From CAYSLC01 sp964431545 (lineage in GTDB: Bacteria; Desulfobacterota; Desulfobacteria; Desulfobacterales; JAABSP01): a DNA stretch of 5,295 nt. Each line of letters starts with the position of its first letter. The stretch's first letter is position 1. The stretch spans positions 1 to 5,295 of the forward strand of contig CAYSLC010000312.1 in NCBI GenBank assembly GCA_964431545.1, read 5' to 3'. The translations under genes and the position numbers were made by a program. Below the pieces are notes generated by a model. It was not told the DNA's origin. It did not search any database and saw only the letters and a list, made by a program, of their open reading frames with translations. Positions 1 through 5,295 of the stretch are shown here, piece after piece.

Positions 1-1
1 C

Positions 2-859
2 GACCCCTTGAACCACAAAAACCGGGAACTCGATCCGGTCAAAATGATGGGCGTCATGTGCAACGCCGATCTCGTCAGGCCGCATCAACCCCTTGTTACG
101 CCCCCCTTCGACCATACAGCACGCCGGCTGCGAGGGGACGGGACCTTCGCGTCCGCCACCGAGCCGGATGAGATCGGGTTTCTATACCGCCCGATGGTGA
201 CCCAGATCTCCCGGTGGGATCGCCTCAAGGGGTTCCTGCCCCTCATGAAGGGCTTCGCCAAAATGAAGCGACGTGCCGTGGAGCGGAGCGATGACCAGTG
301 GCCCTCTGAACGGCACAAGCGGCGGATGGCCATCGTTCGACTGGCGCTCGGCGGTCCCGATCCGGGGGCGATCCAGGACGACCCCGAAGGGATCGAGGTC
401 ATCGAGGAACTCAAGGCAGTCTACTGCTCCCTTCCGGAGGAGGTCCAAAACGACATCGCCATCCTGGCCCTGCCCATGGAGTCCCGGAAGGAGAACGCCC
501 TCATGGTCAATGTTCTCCAGCGGGTCTCTTCCGTGGTGTTCCAAAACTCCATCCAGGAGGGGTTCGGATTGACGGTGACCGAGGCGATGTGGAAACGGCG
601 GCCGGTGCTCGCCTCCAACGCCGGCGGCATCCTGGAGCAGATCGAGGACGGAACCGACGGCTGCATCAACCCCCATCCCGAAGACGAGGACGAGATCGCC
701 GAAAAGCTGGAGTGGCTTCTTCGGGAGATGGCGGAACGGGAGCGCTTCGGAAAGAACGCCCAGCGGAAGGTCTACGACAAGTTTCTCGTCTTCAACCAGG
801 TGGCGCAATGGGTCCGAAATATGGGGGAGGTGGTCCGCGAGGCGGCTCAAAGGGGCTGA
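2..859 (+). CDS. Trehalose synthase-like GT4 glycosyltransferase, C-terminal part (5' end outside window)
   Basis: The frame is open from base 2 to a TGA at 857-859, so the gene starts upstream and about 285 residues are visible. The first residues read DPLNHKNREL, matching the 'IDPLs.KNREL' segment between the two Rossmann domains of TreT-type trehalose synthases. Next come a QISRWDRLKG stretch (about 197-229; the family has 'QvSRfD.wKdp') with the Lys that usually contacts the nucleotide-sugar phosphate, a LALGGPD strand (about 341-361), and the GT4 signature EGFGLTVTEA (557-586) with its paired Glu residues at 557-559 and 581-583. An NAGGI..QIEDG segment follows. This is the nucleotide-sugar-binding half of a cytosolic retaining glycosyltransferase; TreT joins NDP-glucose and glucose to make trehalose. 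Family members are about 400 residues, so roughly the first 120 are missing. GT4 membership is firm. The trehalose substrate is inferred from resemblance, and another glucosyl transfer is possible. The next gene is convergent, so this one ends its transcription unit. Confidence 0.85.
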   Translation, partial: DPLNHKNRELDPVKMMGVMCNADLVRPHQPLVTPPFDHTARRLRGDGTFASATEPDEIGFLYRPMVTQISRWDRLKGFLPLMKGFAKMKRRAVERSDDQWPSERHKRRMAIVRLALGGPDPGAIQDDPEGIEVIEELKAVYCSLPEEVQNDIAILALPMESRKENALMVNVLQRVSSVVFQNSIQEGFGLTVTEAMWKRRPVLASNAGGILEQIEDGTDGCINPHPEDEDEIAEKLEWLLREMAERERFGKNAQRKVYDKFLVFNQVAQWVRNMGEVVREAAQRG

Positions 860-865
860 CCGGTT

Positions 866-889
866 CCGTATGGGGGACGGCCCCTACGG
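866..889. terminator. Bulged hairpin between convergent genes, possible weak terminator
   Basis: CCGTA (866-870) pairs with TACGG (885-889) and GGGG (872-875) with CCCC (881-884), leaving T871 bulged and a five-base loop GACGG. The hairpin fills the 24-base gap between the glycosyltransferase stop and the opposing gene and overlaps the TAG of the latter. No T-run follows on either strand, so intrinsic termination would be inefficient. The position is what suggests a role. Confidence 0.3.
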
Positions 890-1396
890 CGCCATCCGGA
901 CCAGTGACCGGGCCAGGCCCCGCAACCTTCTCAGCCGGATGAACCAACCCAGCCGGGCGAAGTCCCGCTTGACCCGGGCCACCTCTTTGTGGACGGCCGT
1001 CGTATCCGTCTGGCAGAAGGATACGATGCACTTCTCCGGGCGAGCCGTCTCCGGGAAGATGCACGGGCCCCGCCCCCCTTCCAGGAATACGCAGTCCCCC
1101 GGGAAGAGAGGGTCCTCGTTCTCCAGGCATCGGGCCATTCGTTCGGCCGTGCTTCCTCCGCCGGCGAGGATGAAGATCAGGTCTTCCAGTCCGATGAGGT
1201 TTCCCACGTACACGTTCCGGCAGCAGAGGCCCTCGCAGGTCTTCATGCAGGCCTCCAGAAGGGGGCGGGCCTTCCGGTTGAGCCGCCCTTCGTCCCGTTG
1301 AATCTCTTTGCAGAGGCCGTCGAGGTGCTTCAGGTCCTCTTCCGGGAGCTGTTTTAGGATACTGACGGCCCGTTGCAGTTGGTACTTGAGCGCCAT
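884..1396 (-). CDS. YkgJ-like cysteine-cluster (putative Zn/Fe-chelating) protein
   Basis: 170-residue soluble protein, ATG at 1396 and TAG at 884-886. It has ten cysteines: C29, C50, C54, C58, C59, C90, C102, C112, C123 and C128. The order CxxxCxxxCC (50-59), then GDCVFLEGGRGPCIF (101-114), then ARPEKCIVSFC (118-128) follows the layout of the YkgJ/CxxCxxCC family, where a Cys cluster is followed by 'C.fL..g.C.iy..RP..C..f.C' and binds zinc or an iron-sulfur centre. Here the first cluster spacing is CxxxCxxxCC rather than the classic CxxCxxCC, so family membership is probable, not certain. The N-terminus looks helical (about residues 1-47) and the C-terminus is strongly basic (RLRRLRGLARSLVR), which could mean nucleic-acid or membrane-surface contact. 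It lies 27 bases downstream of the HIRAN-like gene on the same strand with no clear ribosome-binding site of its own, so it is probably the second gene of that operon and may rely on translation of the first. The biological function is unknown. Confidence 0.72.
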   Translation of the reverse strand: MALKYQLQRAVSILKQLPEEDLKHLDGLCKEIQRDEGRLNRKARPLLEACMKTCEGLCCRNVYVGNLIGLEDLIFILAGGGSTAERMARCLENEDPLFPGDCVFLEGGRGPCIFPETARPEKCIVSFCQTDTTAVHKEVARVKRDFARLGWFIRLRRLRGLARSLVRMAP

Positions 1397-1423
1397 GGCC
1401 AGATCTCACGGGCGGTCAACGGG

Positions 1424-1891
1424 TCATTTCTTCGCGTCCGGCGAGGGATAGGTGGTCAGCTCCAGGACGCAGCCGAGTTTCGGGCGCTTTCGGGTGCCCC
1501 CCGTGATCTTGGAGACGACCGCCGAGGTCAGGGTCTCCTCCTGGTTCAACCAGCGGACCACGTCCGCCGCCACCTTGTCGTTGAGCCGGCCGAAGCAGTC
1601 GGGCATGGAGATCTCCCGCCCCTTGCCCCGCCGGACCAGGTAGACGATGTCCTTTTTGTTCGCGTCGCCGCTGTCCCAGATGAGGCGGATCCGCTCCCCC
1701 TCCTTGAGCTTTTTGAGCGCATCCTGCCGTTCGCTGCCATCGGGGTTGGTATATTCGCAGCCCACGGCGGCGGTGTTGAATCGATTGATGAAGTCGCCGT
1801 CCTTCCGCTTGCAGACGATCTCCTTCAACGGCACCTTTTCGGTCTTGGCCTTGTTGAGCAGTGTGCGTTCCAGCGCTTCGAGAATTCCCAT
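1424..1891 (-). CDS. HIRAN-like domain protein, function unknown
   Basis: 155-residue soluble protein with no signal peptide or membrane segment; ATG at 1891, TGA at 1424-1426. Residues about 37-148 resemble stand-alone bacterial HIRAN-like proteins: a conserved opening FNTAAVGCEYTNPDGSERQ (38-56), a KLKEGERIRLIWD strand (61-73) like the 'l..Ge.l.L..ep' of HIRAN, a middle part where the usual 'NPYDPNAvaV' is degenerate (SGDANKKDIVYLV, 74-86), and a closing SKITGG...LGCVLEL (127-145). HIRAN domains are OB/SH3-like beta barrels; in HLTF the domain binds 3' DNA ends, while the role of free-standing bacterial copies is largely unknown. The assignment is from pattern memory and the degenerate core lowers certainty. 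The start is supported by AAGAGG (1895-1900) upstream, although the spacing of three bases is short. A strong promoter lies at 1946-1974, which makes this the first gene of an operon with the Cys-rich gene downstream. Confidence 0.65.
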   Translation of the reverse strand: MGILEALERTLLNKAKTEKVPLKEIVCKRKDGDFINRFNTAAVGCEYTNPDGSERQDALKKLKEGERIRLIWDSGDANKKDIVYLVRRGKGREISMPDCFGRLNDKVAADVVRWLNQEETLTSAVVSKITGGTRKRPKLGCVLELTTYPSPDAKK

Positions 1892-1945
1892 GGTCCTCTT
1901 TGTCTGTTTTTTTATTCCCGCTTGATTCCGGCACTCTCATGGAAG

Positions 1946-1974
1946 GCTATAGTGGAGCATCGGCCGGCTGTCAA
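1946..1974 (-). promoter_or_regulatory. Sigma70-type promoter of the HIRAN-like/YkgJ-like operon
   Basis: On the minus strand a perfect -35 TTGACA (1969-1974) is followed by a 17-base spacer (1952-1968) and a -10 TATAGC (1946-1951, four of six consensus bases including TATA). Transcription would start near 1939, giving a leader of about 48 bases that includes an A-run (complement of 1907-1913) before the ribosome-binding site. It lies between the fdhA terminator and the HIRAN-like start codon, exactly where an independent promoter is needed. Confidence 0.75.
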
Positions 1975-2009
1975 GGGGCTGTGCCGGAGAGGGAGTCGCT
2001 TCGGCCCTG

Positions 2010-2051
2010 AAAACAATCGGGCGGGCCGGGAAGAGATCCCCGGCCCGCCCG
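2010..2051 (-). terminator. Strong Rho-independent terminator of fdhA
   Basis: A perfect 13-bp GC-rich inverted repeat, CGGGCGGGCCGGG (2018-2030) against CCCGGCCCGCCCG (2039-2051), with an eight-base loop (2031-2038). In the fdhA direction it is followed by ATTGTTTT (2017-2010), the U-tract. The stem begins 27 bases after the fdhA stop codon. The other side also has AAATTTCTTT, so the hairpin could stop plus-strand transcripts too. It insulates the downstream HIRAN-like operon from fdhA. Confidence 0.88.
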
Positions 2052-2078
2052 AAATTTCTTTCACGTTTGGCCTTCGGT

Positions 2079-4847
2079 CTATGCCGCCTTGGACAGCCGA
2101 ACGGCGCAGACCTTGTACTCCGGAATCCCCGAGACCGGGTCGAGGGCCGCGTTGGTCAGTTTGTTGGCCGCGGCTTCGGCGAAGTGGAAGGGGATGAAGA
2201 CCGTCCCCTCCACCGCCTTGCGGGAGACCCGGACCCGGGCCTGGATGGCGCCCCGGCGGGACTCCACCGTCACCGTCTCCCCGTCGGCGATGCCGTAGCG
2301 GTCCGCGTCCGAGGGGGTGATCTCCACGAAGCTCCCCGGGGACCGGTCGTTGAGCCCCTCGGTCTTCCGGGTCATGGTTCCCGTATGGTACTGGTAGAGG
2401 ACCCGGCCGGTGGTCAGGTACATGGGGAACTCGTCATCGGCTTGCTCCGCCGGCGGGATGTAGTCGATGGCGTGGAAGTTGCCCCGGCCGCAGGGGAACT
2501 GGGCCGTGTGGAGGATGGGGGTGCCCGGATGCTCCGGCGTGGGGCAGGGCCAGTGGAGCCCCTCGTCCTCGATCCGCTCGTAGGAGAGGCCGCCGTAGGA
2601 GGGCGTCACTTTACAGATCTCGGAGAAGATCGCCTCGGCGTCCGCGTATGTCATGTCGTACCCCATGCGCCGGGCGACCGCGCAGGTGATCCGCCAGTCG
2701 TCCCATGCCTCGCCGGGGGGCGATACCGCCTTGCGGACCCGCTGGACCCGCCGCTCGGTGTTGGTGAAGGTCCCCTCCTTCTCGGCAAAGCAGGCCGAGG
2801 GGAGGACCACATCGGCCAGTTGGGCGGTCTCCGTGAGGAAGATGTCCTGGACCACCAGGAAGTCGAGATTCCTGATGCTCTTTTCGGCGTGGTTGAGGTC
2901 CGGATCGGAGACCAGGGGGTTCTCGCCGATGATGTAAAGCGCCTTCAGCTCGCCGCTGTGGGCCTTGGGGATCATGTCCGTCACCTTGAGGCCCACCTTG
3001 TCCGACATGCCGGTGACGCCCCAGGCCGCCTCCATCTTCTTGACGGCGTCCGGGTTGGTCACGGGCTGGTACCCGGTGAAGACGTTGGGCAGGCCGCCCA
3101 TGTCGCAGGCCCCCTGGACGTTGTTCTGCCCCCGCAGCGGGTTGACCCCGCCGCCGGGGACCCCCATATTGCCGCAGAGCATGGCCAGGTTCGCCAGGGA
3201 TTTCACGTTGTCGGTGCCGGAGATGTGCTGGGTGATCCCCATGCAGTAGAGGATGGCGGCGCGTTCGGCCCCGGCATACATCCGGGCCACGTCGATGATG
3301 TTCTGGGCCGGGATGCCGGTGATCTCCTCCACCCGCTCCGGAGTGAACCCCTCCACCATCTTGGCAAGCTCCTCGAACCCCTGGGTCCGTTCGTCGACGA
3401 ACGTCTTGTCATAGAGGTCCTCCTTGATGATCACGTGCATCAATCCGTTGATCCAGGCCACATCGGTCCCCAGGTTCTGGCGGAGGAACTGGTGGGCGAA
3501 TCCGGCGATGGGGATCCGCCGGGGGTCCACCACGACCAGCTTGGTCCCCTTGAACTTGACCGCCCGTTTGACAAAGGAGGAGATCACCGGATGGTTCTCG
3601 GTGGTGTTCGAACCCGTGATGAGGATCACGTCGGCGTCTTCGACGTCGGCGATGGTGTTCGTCATGGCGCCACTTCCGAACGCCGCGGCCAGACCGGCCA
3701 CGGTGGAGCTGTGTCAGAGACGGGCGCAATGGTCCACGCTGTTGGTCTTGAGCACCGCCCGGGTGAACTTCTGGGCGATGTAGTTCTCCTCGTTGGTGAT
3801 CCGGGCCGAGGTGAGCACGCCGAAGGCGTCGGGTCCATGGTCTTTCAAAATCCGGCCGAAGTTTTCGGCCACCTTGTCGAGGGCCTCCTCCCAGGACGCC
3901 TCCCGAAGCGCGCCGTTCTCCTTGATCAGCGGGCGGGTCAGCCGCTCGGGCGAGGCGATGAAGTTGAACCCGAACCGGCCCTTGACGCAGAGGCTGCCGT
4001 GGTTGGGCGCGGCCTCCTCCACGCCGGTGACCTTGACCACCCGGTCGTCCTTGACGTGGAGGTAAAGCTGGCACCCCACGCCGCAGTAGGAGCAGGTGGT
4101 CCGGACCTTTTCCGTCTCCCAGGGCCGCACCTGGTACCGGACATCCTTCTCCACCAGGGCCCCCACGGGGCAGGCCTGGACGCACTCGCCGCAGAAGACG
4201 CAGTCGGAGTCCTTGAGGGGACGGTCCCCGGCGGCGATCACCTTGGTGCTCGCCCCCCGGTAGCCGAAGCTGATGGCGTTGTTGACCTGGACGTCGTTGC
4301 ACGCCTGGATGCATCGGCCGCACTTGATGCACCGGGAGAAATCCCGGACGATGAAGGGGTTGACGGTCTCCATGGGGTAGGGGACCTCGGTGCGGGTGAA
4401 CTGCTCGCCGGAGACCTGGTACCGGTAGGCGAGGTCCTGGAGCCGGCAGTCGCCCCAGACCGGGCAGAGTTCGGGGCTGCTGTCCGCCTCGTGGACGTCG
4501 AGCTGGAACTCGGTCCAGTCCCGGTCGTCGGAGCCGCGAACCGCGCAGTTGTGGTTGCCGGAGGACAGCAGCAGCTTCAACAGCAGCTTCCTCGATTCCA
4601 CCACCTTGGGGGATTCGGTGTGAACCACCATGTTGTTTCCCGCCGGCGCGGCGCAGGAGGCCACAAGATTTCTGGCCCCCTCCACCTCCACGACGCACAT
4701 GCGGCACTCCCCCGTGGGGCTCGCCCCCTTGAGGTAGCAGAGGGTGGGGATATCGATGTTGTTTCGGTGGGCCACCTCCAGGATGGTCTCTCCAGGCGTG
4801 AAGGCCAATGTGTGCCCGTTGATGGTGATGCGGTTCTCTGCGTCCAT
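2079..4847 (-). CDS. fdhA: Selenocysteine-containing formate dehydrogenase, catalytic (alpha) subunit
   Basis: 922-residue Mo/W-bisPGD enzyme, with TGA at 3714-3716 read as Sec378; it interconverts formate and CO2. Visible in order: NuoG-like [2Fe-2S] site C37, C48, C51, C65; His-Cys3-type site H99/C101, C128, C134 with an insertion; two ferredoxin-type [4Fe-4S] motifs C173/176/179/183 and C216/219/222/226; the catalytic-domain cluster CSYCGVGC (C252, C255, C259) plus C287; the active site VDHCARL-Sec378-His379; cofactor-binding GSNTTENHP (412-420), VDPRR (about 440-444), NPLRGQNNVQGACDMG (569-584); and a C-terminal dinucleotide-binding domain from about 810 with TGRVLYQYHTGTMTRKT (813-829). 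No Tat signal, so it is cytoplasmic. The start at 4847 is preferred because family homology begins at MDAENRITING and AAGGAG lies 11 bases upstream; an upstream ATG at 4904 would add 19 residues without a recognisable domain. The N-terminal clusters imply transfer to NAD(P), ferredoxin or a similar carrier through a partner subunit, but no partner gene lies nearby. A terminator follows, so it appears monocistronic. The FDH identity is firm; the partner and physiological direction are unknown. Confidence 0.95.
3683..3703 (-). promoter_or_regulatory. Bacterial SECIS-like hairpin for Sec insertion in fdhA
   Basis: Just downstream of the UGA the mRNA can form an eight-bp stem: CCGUGGCC (3703-3696) pairs with GGCCGCGG (3690-3683), with one U-G wobble. 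The loop is GGUCU (3695-3691). The same GGUCU loop is the SelB contact in E. coli fdhF, and here, as there, the GGU is the seventh codon after UGA. The hairpin lies inside the reading frame, as expected for bacteria, where SelB binds within the coding region. Sec insertion would need selA, selB, selC and selD elsewhere in the genome. Confidence 0.9.
3714..3716 (-). other. UGA selenocysteine codon (Sec378 of FdhA)
   Basis: The minus strand reads CGT CTC TGA CAC AGC, giving R-L-U-H-S. The preceding VDHCARL and the following HSSTVAGL flank the Mo/W-ligating Sec (or Cys) in formate dehydrogenases. The frame is open for hundreds of codons on both sides and both halves carry intact family motifs, so this is recoding and not a nonsense mutation. 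Confidence 0.95.
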
Positions 4848-4858
4848 GGTTATCTCTT

Positions 4859-4864
4859 CTCCTT
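4859..4864 (-). promoter_or_regulatory. fdhA ribosome-binding site
   Basis: AAGGAG on the minus strand, 11 bases before the ATG at 4847. The spacing is slightly long but it is the best Shine-Dalgarno match in the region, and it supports the internal start at 4847 over the upstream ATG at 4904, which has no comparable site. Confidence 0.65.
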
Positions 4865-4883
4865 CGTTGAAGCTTCTTTGACG

Positions 4884-4922
4884 GATCCCATAAAAGGGGA
4901 TCATCGAGAGATTTCGATCCCC
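4884..4922 (-). promoter_or_regulatory. Overlapping inverted repeats in the fdhA leader
   Basis: Three segments can pair: GATCCC (4884-4889), GGGGATC (4896-4902) and GATCCCC (4916-4922). The middle one can pair with either neighbour, so two hairpins are mutually exclusive. In the fdhA direction the hairpin 4896-4902/4916-4922 is followed by UUUUAU, a weak U-tract. The element covers the vanZ-like stop codon and lies just after the predicted fdhA transcription start. It could be a terminator or attenuator between the two genes; this is inference from base pairing alone. Confidence 0.35.
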
Positions 4923-5295
4923 TGTTTTTTAAAGAAATCGCGCAGATTTGTCAATCCGGGAATTTTCCGGAGAGCGTCCGGCCTGCGGACCCACAAGAGG
5001 TCGTAGAAGAAGACACCCACGGCGGCGCCGGCAAAATCGGCCGCCACATCGGCCAGGCGGGCGCTGCGGCAGGGGACGAAATACTGGTGGACTTCGTCGC
5101 TGATCCCGTAAAGCGTAGTCAGGATGACGGCGGCCGCCAGGGTTCGCCACCCCCCGGAGGAGGCCCCGGCCCGGTTGAGCAGTCGATAAAAGAGGATCCC
5201 CAGGGGGGCGTAGAGGAGAAAATGGACCAGCTTGTCCATCTGGGCCAGGGGTTCCCCGCTGTCCGCCGGCGTCGGTCCCGAGGAGAGGAGGAAAA
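4901..5295 (-). CDS. VanZ-family membrane protein (5' end outside window)
   Basis: The frame stays open from the stop TGA at 4901-4903 to the window edge, giving about 130 visible residues. The stretch before the internal Met at 5239 (LLSSGPTPADSGEPLAQ) fits the 'LSS.p' segment that usually follows the first membrane helix of VanZ-like proteins, so that Met is probably not the start. Conserved features are DKLVHFLLYAPLG (about 5236-5198), LYGISDEVHQYFVPCRSARLADVAADFAGAAVG (about 5113-5015) and three hydrophobic segments (LVHFLLYAPLGILFYRLL, TLAAAVILTTLYGI, FAGAAVGVFFYDLLW). The SDE.HQ and R.....D motifs are the family hallmark; the usual VPGR is VPCR here. VanZ of enterococci gives low-level teicoplanin resistance, but most family members are unassigned and no resistance role should be assumed. 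fdhA lies 53 bases downstream on the same strand; functional linkage is doubtful. Confidence 0.85.
   Translation of the reverse strand, partial: FLLSSGPTPADSGEPLAQMDKLVHFLLYAPLGILFYRLLNRAGASSGGWRTLAAAVILTTLYGISDEVHQYFVPCRSARLADVAADFAGAAVGVFFYDLLWVRRPDALRKIPGLTNLRDFFKKQGIEISR
4926..4954 (-). promoter_or_regulatory. Promoter-like sequence for fdhA inside the vanZ-like gene
   Basis: The minus strand has a perfect -35 TTGACA (4949-4954), a 17-base spacer (4932-4948) and a -10 TAAAAA (4926-4931, four of six consensus bases). It overlaps the codons for LTNLRDFFKK near the end of the vanZ-like gene. Transcription would begin near 4919, about 72 bases before the fdhA start. The element has the same TTGACA-N17 layout as the promoter at 1946-1974. 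Confidence 0.6.

Noticed and set aside
182..850. A 222-codon minus-strand open frame antisense to the glycosyltransferase.
   Set aside because: The plus-strand frame carries the GT4 signature and family sequence; the antisense product is low-complexity.
1373..2197. A 274-codon plus-strand open frame across the HIRAN-like gene and the intergenic region.
   Set aside because: It runs antisense through a promoter, a terminator and two genes, and its product resembles nothing recognisable.
3699..3701. GTG as the start of a separate 540-residue oxidoreductase.
   Set aside because: It would lack all Fe-S clusters and the active-site residue, and it lies inside the SECIS-like hairpin four codons after the Sec codon. 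Read-through of the UGA explains it.
3409..4707. A 432-codon minus-strand open frame overlapping the N-terminal half of fdhA.
   Set aside because: It is Arg/Pro/Gly-rich shadow coding in another frame of a gene with clear Fe-S motifs.
4902..4904. Upstream ATG of fdhA overlapping the vanZ-like stop as ATGA, which could suggest translational coupling.
   Set aside because: The 19 extra residues match no domain, no good ribosome-binding site precedes it, and AAGGAG precedes the ATG at 4847, where family homology begins. It remains a possible alternative start.
4896..4930. Hairpin followed by TGTTTTTT on the plus strand, resembling a Rho-independent terminator.
   Set aside because: No plus-strand gene precedes it. 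The T-run is better explained on the minus strand as the -10 region of the fdhA promoter.
2067..5006. A 979-codon open frame on the plus strand, antisense to fdhA.
   Set aside because: Its translation is low-complexity (rich in G, D, V, H, L, P), has no recognisable domain, and exactly mirrors fdhA. It is the usual by-product of GC-rich third codon positions on the opposite strand.
4901..5295. Reading the VanZ-like gene as an antibiotic-resistance determinant.
   Set aside because: VanZ-family proteins are widespread without resistance roles, and no other van genes are present.

Overview
The window is GC-rich (roughly 60% or more by eye) and holds five protein-coding genes, two of them cut by the window edges. 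There is no sign of rRNA, tRNA, CRISPR or mobile elements. The main feature is a molybdenum/tungsten formate dehydrogenase with an in-frame TGA read as selenocysteine. With a YkgJ-like cysteine-cluster protein, a HIRAN-like protein and a trehalose-synthase-like glycosyltransferase, this suggests an anaerobic or syntrophic bacterium, perhaps of the Desulfobacterota/deltaproteobacterial type. That placement is an inference from gene content; the window has no marker gene.

Layout: (1) 2-859, plus strand, the C-terminal part of a GT4 glycosyltransferase resembling trehalose synthase TreT, whose 5' end lies outside the window. (2) 884-1396, minus, a small Cys-rich protein with a YkgJ-like metal-binding pattern, convergent with gene 1 and only 24 bases away. 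(3) 1424-1891, minus, a HIRAN-like domain protein. Genes 3 and 2 form a likely two-gene operon driven by a good sigma70-type promoter (TTGACA, 17-base spacer, TATAGC) at 1946-1974. (4) 1892-2078 is intergenic and holds that promoter and a strong 13-bp-stem terminator for the next gene. (5) 2079-4847, minus, fdhA, a 922-residue selenoprotein (Sec378) with a NuoG-like iron-sulfur N-terminus. (6) 4901-5295, minus, a VanZ-family membrane protein whose N-terminus lies outside the window.

A naive gene caller would split fdhA into two ORFs (3714-4904 and 2079-3701). The sequence supports a single gene. The TGA falls exactly at the active-site position of the family (DHCARL-U-HS), and a SECIS-like hairpin with a GGUCU loop follows it at the same codon offset as in E. 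coli fdhF.

fdhA appears to be transcribed alone. A promoter-like TTGACA-N17-TAAAAA lies inside the end of the vanZ-like gene, a terminator follows the stop codon, and no diaphorase, ferredoxin, Hdr or hydrogenase partner gene is visible. Its electron partner must therefore be encoded elsewhere. Nothing here amounts to a clearly undescribed multi-gene system. The points most worth a second look are the orphan selenoenzyme with an expanded His-Cys3 cluster site, its leader with competing inverted repeats, and the uncharacterised HIRAN-like/YkgJ-like gene pair.
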